Assembly (NCBI GenBank): GCA_017379255.1
Contig: JAFNWZ010000225.1
Location: 1 to 7,302 of the forward strand
Direction: 5' to 3'
Length of the DNA stretch: 7,302 nucleotides
Origin: Akkermansia sp.
GTDB lineage: Bacteria > Verrucomicrobiota > Verrucomicrobiia > Verrucomicrobiales > Akkermansiaceae
Part shown: positions 1 through 6,035 of the stretch, piece by piece
How positions within the stretch are numbered: the stretch's first letter is position 1
How the letters are laid out: each line of letters begins with the position of its first letter
Position numbers and translations under genes: made by a program
Notes under the pieces: model-generated
What the model was told of the DNA's origin: nothing
Seen by the model: only the letters and a program-made list of their open reading frames with translations
Database searches by the model: none

Positions 1-546
1 AATCTTGGAGCGCAGGCGGTTTGCCTTTTCCTGGTATTCTGCCAGTCGGTTGAGCACGACTTCCAGCACACCGCCGAGCTCACCGGCCTTCACCATGTTC
101 ACAAAGAGCTTGTTGAACATCTTGGGATAGGTCGAAAGCGCCTCGGAGAAGGTGGAACCGCCCTGCACGGATTCACCCAGAGCCACGATGGTGGCGCGCA
201 GGTTCGGGTTGGGCTCCTGCTTGCTGAGCACGTTGAGACTCTGCAGCAGGGGAAGACCGGCATCAATCAGCGTGGCGAGCTGGCGGGTGAACACCATGAG
301 CTCTTTCTGCTTCACTGCTGCGCCTGCCTTGCCCTTGGCGCCGCCGTCCTTCTTCTTCTTGCCCTTAGCAGCTTTTTTCTCTGCTTTCTTGACGGCAGAC
401 GGCCCGCCCTTGGATTCCTCGCACTCGCGCACGAGCAAGCCCTGGGCGCGCACCATCTCCATGGCGGCAATCTTGTTGTCGGCGGTTACAAAGCCTGTCT
501 TTTCAGCGCCGTTCTGGTCGAGCGCGGTGTATTTGAAATTAGGCAT
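1..546 (-). CDS. gspF: GspF/PilC-family inner-membrane platform protein (N-terminal part, cut by window edge)
   Basis: Platform protein of a type II secretion or type IV pilus machine. In this family it sits in the inner membrane and couples the cytoplasmic assembly ATPase to pilin polymerisation. Only the first 182 residues are present; the reading frame runs open off the left edge. Seen directly: an N-terminal module starting MPNFKYTALDQNG (residues 1-42), a linker with 14 lysines in 36 residues (46-81), then the first GspF cytoplasmic domain with FTRQLATLIDAGLPLLQSL (86-104), GESVQGGSTFSEAL (124-137) and VKAGELGG (152-159). The membrane segments and second GspF domain lie outside the window. 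The ATG at 546-544 starts the conserved N-terminus. No Shine-Dalgarno sequence precedes it. It is the third gene after two GspE/PilB-like ATPases, but also has its own good promoter in the 70 bp gap. The sequence does not separate a PilC from a GspF role. Confidence 0.93.
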   Translation of the reverse strand, partial: MPNFKYTALDQNGAEKTGFVTADNKIAAMEMVRAQGLLVRECEESKGGPSAVKKAEKKAAKGKKKKDGGAKGKAGAAVKQKELMVFTRQLATLIDAGLPLLQSLNVLSKQEPNPNLRATIVALGESVQGGSTFSEALSTYPKMFNKLFVNMVKAGELGGVLEVVLNRLAEYQEKANRLRSKI

Positions 547-583
547 AGTGTATAGTAAGTTAAAAAAACGTTGTTATGGTAAG

Positions 584-612
584 AAAATAGCAGATGTGCG
601 CGGTGGCGTCAA
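584..612 (-). promoter_or_regulatory. Sigma70-like promoter for the GspF/PilC gene
   Basis: On the minus strand TTGACG (612-607) is followed after 17 bp by TATTTT (589-584). The bases TGC directly before the -10 give an extended -10. The predicted start near 577 leaves a leader of about 30 nt before the ATG at 546. The -35 begins 4 bp past the stop codon of the upstream ATPase gene. It sits within a small inverted repeat (TGGC 604-607 / GCCA 613-616). This would let the platform gene be made separately from the two ATPases. Consensus reading only; not experimentally supported. Confidence 0.6.
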
Positions 613-616
613 GCCA

Positions 617-2284
617 TTAGGTGTACTTGAGCACTTCTTCAATGGTGGTATTGCCTTCAAAGATGTTCTGGATGCCGTCTTCGCGCAGGGTGGTCATGCC
701 CAGCTCAATGGCTTTCTGCTTCAGGACGATGGAGGGCACGTTCTGCGTGATGAGCTCCTTGATGGGGTCGCTCACGTTGAGCAGCTCGTGGATGCCCTTG
801 CGGCCCTTGTACCCGGTGTTGGCGCACTTGTCGCAGCGGGCACCGGTGAAGAACTGCTGGCTGCCGATGAGCTGCGGGTTGATTCCCAGCTGGTTGAGCA
901 GCGTGGTGGACGGACGGTAGGGGGTCTTGCAGTACGGGCAGATGGTGCGCACCAGGCGCTGACCCAGCACACCCAGCAGGGTAGCGGCCAGCAGGAAGGG
1001 CTGCACGCCCATGTCCACGAATCGCGTCACGGCGCCGGCGGCATCGTTGGTGTGCAGGGTGGAGAGCACAAGGTGGCCTGTCAGAGCAGCCTGGATGGCA
1101 ATCTGGGCGGTGTCGGTATCGCGGATTTCGCCCACGAGGATGCGGTCCGGGTCCTGACGCAGGAAGGCACGCAGCACACGCGGGAAAGTCACGCCGATGG
1201 CTTCGTTGATGGGAACCTGCACAATGCCGTCGATGTCGTATTCCACCGGGTCTTCTGCGGTGAGGAGCTTGGAGTCCACGGTGTTCACCTCACGCAGGGC
1301 GGCGTAGAGCGTGGTGGTCTTACCGGAACCCGTGGGGCCCGTCACCACGAAGATGCCGTTGGGCTTGTTCACCGTGTCGATGATGTATTCATGCAGGTGG
1401 GGGGAGAGGTTCAGGTTGTCCAGGTTGAGGCTCACGCTGTTGCGGTCGAGCACACGCATTACCACGGATTCACCGTACTGGGTGGGCAGGGAGTTCACAC
1501 GCATGTCCACTCCGGCTTCGCCCACCTTCATCACGATGCGGCCGTCCTGCGGCACGCGGCGCTCGGCAATGTTCATACCGGCCATCACCTTCACGCGGGA
1601 GATGACCGAGTTGGCCAGGTGCACGGGGGGCGGTGCCATTTCATACAGGGCGCCGTCCACGCGGTAGCGGATCTTGAACTCTGTCTCAAATGGCTCCAGG
1701 TGAATATCGGAGGCCTTTTCCTTGATGGCCTGCATAATCACCAGGTTCACAAACTTGATGACCGGGGCGGCGTTGGCTTCCTCTGCGCCATCATTGCTGC
1801 CCACGTTCATGTTGTCGAGTTCGGCCAGCAGGTCGCCCATGGCGGCCTCTGCGCCGCCGTAGCATTCTGTGATGCGGGCGCGTACTTCGTAATCTGCCGC
1901 CACGTACAGGTAGATATCCTGTCCGGTAGCTACGCGCAGGTCATCCACCGTCTGCGGGTTCAGCGGGTCTTCCAGGCACACGTAGAGTCCTTCACCGGCG
2001 CGGTACTCGATGGGCAGGGCACCGTGCAGACGCGCCATGCCTGCGGGCAGCATGTTGAGCACATCCTGGGGCGGGGTGAATTCTGCCAGGGAAATGTACT
2101 GGGCGCCCACTTCCATGGCGATGACATTCCAGAAATCTTCCGGGGCGCTGATGATGCCGAAATCAATCAGCGTTTCCCACAATTCCTTACCACTGTTGGA
2201 CATTTCGTCCGCAATATCCTTGGCAACGGAACGCTCCAGCATGCCGTTGTTGATGAAAACATCAATTGCAACCTCGTTGTTCAT
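617..2284 (-). CDS. gspE: GspE/PilB-family assembly ATPase (second tandem copy)
   Basis: Cytoplasmic hexameric ATPase of the secretion-ATPase superfamily, expected to power pilus or pseudopilus assembly through the GspF/PilC platform encoded next to it. The 555-residue length is normal for the family. In order: an N-terminal MshEN-type domain (about 1-140), an acidic linker (about 150-172), then the ATPase core. Visible motifs are Walker A GPTGSGKTT (316-324), Asp box AEDPVEYD (343-350), Walker B ILVGEIRD (382-389) and His box TGHLVLSTLHTND (402-414). A complete four-cysteine zinc site is present: CPYC (449-452) and CDKC (484-487). The N-terminal domain and zinc site argue against a PilT retraction ATPase, which is shorter and lacks both. 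It begins with ATG 30 bp after the stop of its paralogue; the gap shows neither a Shine-Dalgarno sequence nor a clear promoter, so it is probably co-transcribed with that gene. T4P versus T2SS use cannot be decided here. Confidence 0.96.
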   Translation of the reverse strand: MNNEVAIDVFINNGMLERSVAKDIADEMSNSGKELWETLIDFGIISAPEDFWNVIAMEVGAQYISLAEFTPPQDVLNMLPAGMARLHGALPIEYRAGEGLYVCLEDPLNPQTVDDLRVATGQDIYLYVAADYEVRARITECYGGAEAAMGDLLAELDNMNVGSNDGAEEANAAPVIKFVNLVIMQAIKEKASDIHLEPFETEFKIRYRVDGALYEMAPPPVHLANSVISRVKVMAGMNIAERRVPQDGRIVMKVGEAGVDMRVNSLPTQYGESVVMRVLDRNSVSLNLDNLNLSPHLHEYIIDTVNKPNGIFVVTGPTGSGKTTTLYAALREVNTVDSKLLTAEDPVEYDIDGIVQVPINEAIGVTFPRVLRAFLRQDPDRILVGEIRDTDTAQIAIQAALTGHLVLSTLHTNDAAGAVTRFVDMGVQPFLLAATLLGVLGQRLVRTICPYCKTPYRPSTTLLNQLGINPQLIGSQQFFTGARCDKCANTGYKGRKGIHELLNVSDPIKELITQNVPSIVLKQKAIELGMTTLREDGIQNIFEGNTTIEEVLKYT

Positions 2285-2314
2285 ATGTGTAGTAATCTGG
2301 TGTGGGGTGGGAAA

Positions 2315-3937
2315 TTAGCTGGCATCGCCGGTTGTGACACGGATGATTTCATCTGCAGAGGTGAGGCCGGCCAGCACCTTGCGGATACCGTCTTCGCGCA
2401 GGGTGCGCATGCCGAGCTCGCGGGCGCGCTTGCGCAGCTGGGCAGAGGTCAGGTTCGAGTTGATAAGCCCGCGTACGTCATCCGACACCTCAAAGATTTC
2501 GAAAATGCCGAGACGTCCCTTCATTCCCTTGCCGCGGCAGCGGTCGCAGCCCATCGGGTTGGGGACCTTCACCGGGCGGTTGATGTCAATGCCCAGGGTG
2601 GTAGCCTGTTTCGGGGTGAGCTGGCCGTCAATCTTGCAGGAGCAGAGGCTGCGGCAGAGACGCTGTGCCATGATGGCACGCACGGCCGAGGCAATGAGGA
2701 AACGGTCTACGCCCATGTCTGCCAGACGTGCCACGGAGGAGGGGGCATCATTGGTGTGCAGGGTGGAAAGGACGAGGTGACCGGTCATGGCGGCCTGAAT
2801 GGCGATGGCTGCGGTCTCCCCGTCTCGGATTTCACCAATCATGATGATGTTCGGGGCCTGTCGGAGCATGGCGCGCAACGCTGCGGCGAAGGTCATGCCG
2901 ATTTCGGAGCGGATCATCACCTGGTTAATGCCGCTCATTTCGTATTCCACCGGGTCTTCTGCGGTGATGATTTTCTTGTCCGGGCGGTTCAGGTAATTCA
3001 GACAGGCGTAGAGCGTGGTGGTCTTACCGGAACCCGTGGGGCCGGTTACCAGAATGACGCCGTCGGGCAGGGTGACCAGGCGGTCGAAGGTGGCTTCGTC
3101 ATCGGAAAGGAAGCCGAGCTGCGGCAGCCCCAGCGCCAGGGCGGATTTGTCCAGAATACGCATCACGACGGATTCGCCGTGGTTGGTGGGCACGGTGCTC
3201 ACACGGAGGTCGATATGCGCGCCGTCGCGCAGATCCATTTCGATGCGGCCGTCCTGCGGTACCCGCTTTTCGGCAATGCTCATGGAGGAGCTCATCACCT
3301 TGAGGCGTGCCACGATGGGCCCGAGGAGCTTCTTGGGATGATTGGCCACTTCCACCAGGCGGCCGTCCACGCGGAAGCGCAGGCGCACGCGGTCTTCCAT
3401 GGGTTCGATGTGAATATCTGAGGCTCGCATCTCATGGGCTTCGTTGAACATGTTGTCCACCAGTTCAATGATAGGACCTTCCGTATCGCCCTTGGCGAAT
3501 TCTTTCTTTTCCGGATAATATTTGTCCAGCGCCTTGGCAAGCTGCGGCTCGCTGGTCACAAAGAAGCTGACATCGCGCCCCAGGAACTGCGGCAGACTGT
3601 CCATGGTCTGCATGTCAAAGGGGTCAGTGATGGCTACCTGCAGGGAGAAACCGTCATCTCCCAACGGCAGGAACTTCACGCGGCGGGCCAGTTCTCCCTT
3701 AACCGTGGCGATGATGGCCGGGTCGATTTCAAACGAGGTGACATCCACGTATTCCAGCCCGGAATTGGCTGCGGCGATTTGTGCGATGTATTCGTGGGTA
3801 AGGTATTTGTTCTCAATGAGATAATCAATAATGTTATCCAGCGGCGAAAGCTGCATGCGGATAGAATCGAGGGTCATCTCATCAATTGCCCCGGCTTCTA
3901 CCAGGAGCTGCAGGAGAAAGTCTTCGTTCGAGTACAC
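2315..3937 (-). CDS. gspE: GspE/PilB-family assembly ATPase (first tandem copy, altered zinc motif)
   Basis: First gene of the minus-strand cluster and a clear paralogue of the next gene; 540 residues. N-terminal MshEN-type domain (about 1-145), then the ATPase core: Walker A GPTGSGKTT (299-307), Asp box AEDPVEYE (326-333), Walker B IIMIGEIRD (364-372), His box TGHLVLSTLHTND (385-397). The stretch before Walker B reads RQAPN, where the neighbour has RQDPD. The first half of the zinc site is unusual: C432-S-C434 instead of CxxC, one residue shorter than in the neighbour, with an extra Cys at 428; the second half is normal (CDRC, 464-467). Start: GTG at 3937-3935 gives a full N-terminal domain, and I see no in-frame ATG upstream. 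The next internal ATG (codon 21) would cut into the domain. No Shine-Dalgarno sequence; a good promoter lies about 60 bp upstream. The exact start is less certain than the identity. Confidence 0.95.
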   Translation of the reverse strand: MYSNEDFLLQLLVEAGAIDEMTLDSIRMQLSPLDNIIDYLIENKYLTHEYIAQIAAANSGLEYVDVTSFEIDPAIIATVKGELARRVKFLPLGDDGFSLQVAITDPFDMQTMDSLPQFLGRDVSFFVTSEPQLAKALDKYYPEKKEFAKGDTEGPIIELVDNMFNEAHEMRASDIHIEPMEDRVRLRFRVDGRLVEVANHPKKLLGPIVARLKVMSSSMSIAEKRVPQDGRIEMDLRDGAHIDLRVSTVPTNHGESVVMRILDKSALALGLPQLGFLSDDEATFDRLVTLPDGVILVTGPTGSGKTTTLYACLNYLNRPDKKIITAEDPVEYEMSGINQVMIRSEIGMTFAAALRAMLRQAPNIIMIGEIRDGETAAIAIQAAMTGHLVLSTLHTNDAPSSVARLADMGVDRFLIASAVRAIMAQRLCRSLCSCKIDGQLTPKQATTLGIDINRPVKVPNPMGCDRCRGKGMKGRLGIFEIFEVSDDVRGLINSNLTSAQLRKRARELGMRTLREDGIRKVLAGLTSADEIIRVTTGDAS

Positions 3938-3961
3938 GGAAGTAAGAAAGAATGGAGTGAA

Positions 3962-3987
3962 TAACGCGTTACGTGCGCAATCTGCGC
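3962..3987 (-). promoter_or_regulatory. Leader inverted repeats ahead of the first GspE-like gene
   Basis: The predicted leader of the minus-strand ATPase gene holds two compact symmetries. One is a hairpin with 5-bp arms GCGCA (3975-3979) and TGCGC (3983-3987) around a 3-nt loop. The other is a perfect 10-bp palindrome TAACGCGTTA (3962-3971). The hairpin would lie at the very 5' end of the transcript, where it might stabilise the mRNA. The palindrome could be a dimeric repressor site just downstream of the transcription start. Both roles are inferred; only the symmetry is seen. Confidence 0.35.
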
Positions 3988-3996
3988 CTGTCCTGC

Positions 3997-4025
3997 AGTC
4001 TACACCAAATACGCAGGCTCGTCAA
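3997..4025 (-). promoter_or_regulatory. Sigma70-like promoter for the GspE/GspE/GspF cluster
   Basis: On the minus strand TTGACG (4025-4020) is followed after exactly 17 bp by TAGACT (4002-3997). Transcription would start near 3990, giving a leader of about 53 nt before the GTG start at 3937. It is the main promoter candidate for the pilus/secretion cluster and points away from the plus-strand promoter about 75 bp to the right. Based on consensus match and spacing only. Confidence 0.6.
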
Positions 4026-4044
4026 TCACGCAGTTGATTTCTCA

Positions 4045-4079
4045 GTATCTTTTTTTGCGAAATACTTGGAAAAAGATGC
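4045..4079. promoter_or_regulatory. Inverted repeat between the two divergent promoters (possible operator)
   Basis: Arms ATCTTTTT (4047-4054) and AAAAAGAT (4070-4077) form a perfect 8-bp inverted repeat with a 15-bp centre. Outside them comes one mismatch and then a further G/C pair (4045/4079). A second, nested pair AGTAT (4044-4048) / ATACT (4062-4066) overlaps it. The element lies upstream of both divergent promoters and is AT-rich against a GC-rich background. It could be a regulator binding site or an A-tract upstream element. Only the symmetry is directly visible. Confidence 0.35.
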
Positions 4080-4098
4080 CGGATTTGCCGAATTTTGC

Positions 4099-4127
4099 TT
4101 GCCGAAGGGGAGGGGCTGTGCTATAAG
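4099..4127 (+). promoter_or_regulatory. Promoter for the small acidic exported protein, giving a near-leaderless transcript
   Basis: TTGCCG (4099-4104) is followed after 17 bp by TATAAG (4122-4127). A start 6-7 bp past the -10 would fall near 4134, leaving only about 6 nt before the ATG at 4140. There is thus no room for a ribosome binding site. An alternative -35, TTGCTT at 4095-4100, would need a 21-bp spacer and is less likely. The promoter overlaps the upstream in-frame TTG codon at 4095, which argues against that TTG as a translation start. Confidence 0.5.
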
Positions 4128-4139
4128 CCCTGCGTCATC

Positions 4140-4634
4140 ATGAAATCTGCTCTAATCAATTCTGCCTTTGCTGTTATGCTGCTGTGTGCCCCAGTTTGCG
4201 CGGTTCAGCCGGCAGCTGCCGGGGCAGAGGAGGCCATTTCTGCAGAGGCCACCCAGGCCGTGGCTGTGGCAAATGCCGGGGTGGAACGCCTGGCCGAATT
4301 GCTGGTGCGGGTGGAGGATGCTGTCAGCGCAGCGGAGCTGTTGCCGCAGATTGCTGAAACGCTGGAGAGTGTGCGGGCGCTGGAGGCGGGGTCTTTTGCA
4401 GAAGATGATGAGGAAATGATGGCTGCCGGATTTGCTAATGACTGGTATCTGCTGGTGGAGGATGAGGTAGCCCGCCTGGTGGATGCGGATTTCTACGGAA
4501 ATGCGCAGCTGCGCCAGTTGCTGGAGGCTGGTGATGCCGAAGATGAATCCTTTGAAAAGCCGGTATCCCACCCCACGGATTCTGCAGAAGCCCCTGTGCA
4601 GGAGGCTGCCACGGAGTCTCTGCTTCCGCGGTGA
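4140..4634 (+). CDS. Small acidic exported protein of unknown function
   Basis: I do not recognise this 164-residue protein. The start at ATG 4140 is chosen because it opens directly into a signal peptide: one Lys, then a hydrophobic stretch (INSAFAVMLLCAPVCA), with likely cleavage after residue 21 (VCA) or near residue 29 (AGA). An in-frame TTG at 4095 would add 15 residues ahead of the signal and overlaps the promoter. The mature part is strongly acidic and Ala/Glu-rich. It appears mostly helical up to about residue 90 (VERLAELLVRVEDAVSAAEL, then LLPQIAETLESVRAL), then has a short acidic run AEDDEEMMAAG and a low-complexity Pro/Glu/Ser tail. No enzymatic motif, no cysteines in the mature chain and no clear lipobox. 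Periplasmic location is inferred from the signal peptide. It stands alone between a divergent pilus cluster and hisS, each with its own promoter, so context gives no functional clue. Confidence 0.75.
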   Translation: MKSALINSAFAVMLLCAPVCAVQPAAAGAEEAISAEATQAVAVANAGVERLAELLVRVEDAVSAAELLPQIAETLESVRALEAGSFAEDDEEMMAAGFANDWYLLVEDEVARLVDADFYGNAQLRQLLEAGDAEDESFEKPVSHPTDSAEAPVQEAATESLLPR

Positions 4635-4648
4635 TAAACACCTTCTTC

Positions 4649-4668
4649 CGCCATCGCGCGGCGTTTTT
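4649..4668 (+). terminator. Weak intrinsic terminator candidate after the acidic exported protein
   Basis: Fifteen bases past the stop codon, CGCC (4649-4652) can pair with GGCG (4660-4663) around a 7-nt loop, directly followed by five T residues (4664-4668). The 4-bp stem is short for an intrinsic terminator, so efficiency is doubtful. The position, just before the hisS promoter, fits a transcription boundary. Confidence 0.35.
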
Positions 4669-4693
4669 CTCGTGCTGCTGGCTTTCTTGACGC

Positions 4694-4721
4694 TTGCCAA
4701 GCGCGGGAAATCCGTTATAAT
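4694..4721 (+). promoter_or_regulatory. Sigma70-like promoter of hisS
   Basis: TTGCCA (4694-4699) is followed after 16 bp by a perfect TATAAT (4716-4721). Transcription would begin near 4728, giving a leader of about 29 nt to the ATG at 4757. That is too short for a T-box, and no Shine-Dalgarno sequence is visible in it. This is the best -10 box in the window. Confidence 0.7.
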
Positions 4722-4756
4722 ACTGCGCGTAACACCACTTTTACGTATATACGATT

Positions 4757-6031
4757 ATGCCTGATGCTCGATTCCAACCGCTGCCCGGATTCCGCGATTT
4801 TGCCCCGCAGGAATGCGCATTCCGCAACTATTTGTTCAACACCTGGCGGCGTGTGGCTCATCGCTATGGGTTTGTAGAATGGGAAGCCCCCACGATCGAA
4901 TCCACGGAGCTGTACCTCAAGAAATCCGGCGGCGAACTGCCCACCCAGCTCTTCCGTTTCAAGGACCAGGGCGAGCGCGATATTACCGTGCGTCCGGAGC
5001 TTACCGCCTCCCTTGGCCGCATTGCCGCCGCCTACCAGCGCGAATACACCAAGCCTCTCAAGTGGTTTGAAATTGGTTCCTGCTTCCGCTACGAAAAGCC
5101 GCAGAAAGGCCGCTTGCGCGAGTTCGTGCAGTTCAATGCCGATATTCTGGGCGAAGCAGGTGAGGGTTCTGATGCCGAGCTGGTTTCGCTGGCCATCGAT
5201 TGCATGCGCGAGTTCGGTTTCACGGCAGATGATTTCGTGGTGCGCATCTCCGACCGCGAGGTGTGGCTTAAATACGCCGCCGATAATGGCGTGGCTGAGG
5301 AGCGTGTGCCGGATTTCCTGGCCATTATTGATAAGTTTGAACGCGACCGCCCTGAATACTGCCAGGAGAAGCTCGATGCTTTCGGCATGAAGCGTGAGGA
5401 TCTGGTGGATTTCATTGCCAACCCGCCCGCCGGATGCTCTCCGCGGTATGATGCCGTGCTGGCCGAGCTGCAGGCCCGCGGGCTGGATGCCTACGTGAAA
5501 CTGGACCTTTCCGTGGTGCGAGGTCTGGCTTACTACACCGGGCTTGTGTTCGAAATCTTTGACAAGGGCCACACCTTGCGCGCCGTGGCTGGCGGTGGCC
5601 GCTACAATGGCCTTGTTTCCACCCTTTCCAACGGGGCGGTGGACATGCCCGCAACTGGTTTTGCCATGGGGGACGCCGTGATTGCCCACCTCATCGAGGC
5701 ATGCCCGGCTGCCAGGGCGCTGCGCGATGCCGCCCTCAAGGCGTCCCAGGTGGATGTGTGCATGGTGCTGGCGGCTCCCGAGAAGCGCCCCCAGATGCTG
5801 GCGCTGGCCTCCGCCCTGCGCGATGCCGGCCTGCGTGTTGACCTCCCCCTGGCTCCGGCCAAGATGGGCAACCAGCTCAAGCGTGCAGAAAAGATTGGTG
5901 CCCGCTATGCAGTCATCATTGGTTCTGAATACCCGGAGCTGGAGCTCAAGAATATGCTCACCCGCGAATCGATGCACGCCTCGCCCAACGGACTCATGGC
6001 AGAGCTCCTTGGCGATGGCGAGGAGGTCTGA
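4757..6031 (+). CDS. hisS: Histidyl-tRNA synthetase
   Basis: Cytoplasmic class II aminoacyl-tRNA synthetase that charges tRNA-His with histidine using ATP. At 424 residues it has the usual bacterial length. Visible in order: N-terminal GFRDFAPQE (11-19), RPELTASLGRIAA (79-91), motif 2 and its loop (FEIGSCFRYEKPQKGRLREF, 104-123), the histidine-specific segment VVRGLAYYTG (253-262), AGGGRYNGL (278-286), a motif 3 equivalent GFAMGDAVI (301-309), and a C-terminal anticodon-binding domain (about 331-424). Two differences from the E. coli-type enzyme stand out: RGLAYY instead of RGLDYY, and GDAVI where GLERL, with the class II motif 3 arginine, is usual. From memory, both also occur in the plant organelle-type HisRS, so this looks like a distinct but functional subtype. 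The ATG at 4757 matches the family N-terminus and follows a strong promoter. A transglutaminase-like gene begins 4 bp after its stop. Confidence 0.97.
   Translation: MPDARFQPLPGFRDFAPQECAFRNYLFNTWRRVAHRYGFVEWEAPTIESTELYLKKSGGELPTQLFRFKDQGERDITVRPELTASLGRIAAAYQREYTKPLKWFEIGSCFRYEKPQKGRLREFVQFNADILGEAGEGSDAELVSLAIDCMREFGFTADDFVVRISDREVWLKYAADNGVAEERVPDFLAIIDKFERDRPEYCQEKLDAFGMKREDLVDFIANPPAGCSPRYDAVLAELQARGLDAYVKLDLSVVRGLAYYTGLVFEIFDKGHTLRAVAGGGRYNGLVSTLSNGAVDMPATGFAMGDAVIAHLIEACPAARALRDAALKASQVDVCMVLAAPEKRPQMLALASALRDAGLRVDLPLAPAKMGNQLKRAEKIGARYAVIIGSEYPELELKNMLTRESMHASPNGLMAELLGDGEEV
6021..6026 (+). promoter_or_regulatory. Shine-Dalgarno AGGAGG for the transglutaminase-like gene, inside the end of hisS
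   Basis: AGGAGG ends 9 nt before the ATG at 6036 and is made by the penultimate Glu-Glu codons of hisS. It decides the start of the downstream gene and suggests translational coupling with hisS. None of the other starts in the window has a comparable sequence. Confidence 0.75.
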
Positions 6032-6035
6032 TTCC

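Noticed and set aside
152..3421. An uninterrupted plus-strand reading frame of 1,089 codons running antisense to both ATPase genes and part of the platform gene, across two intergenic gaps.
   Set aside because: Its product is a His/Gly/Val-rich sequence without domains. The opposite strand carries three unmistakable conserved genes, and the open frame is explained by GC-rich codon bias of those genes. The two short gaps simply lack a stop in this frame. Its length is striking, but nothing supports translation.
4095..4139. TTG start adding 15 residues to the acidic exported protein.
   Set aside because: It would place residues before the signal peptide and overlaps the -35/-10 region of the likely promoter.
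5682..6035. Longer start for the transglutaminase-like protein, inside hisS.
   Set aside because: The extra 118 codons overlap conserved hisS sequence out of frame and are Arg/Pro/Trp-rich. The ATG at 6036 has a perfect ribosome site and begins a signal peptide.
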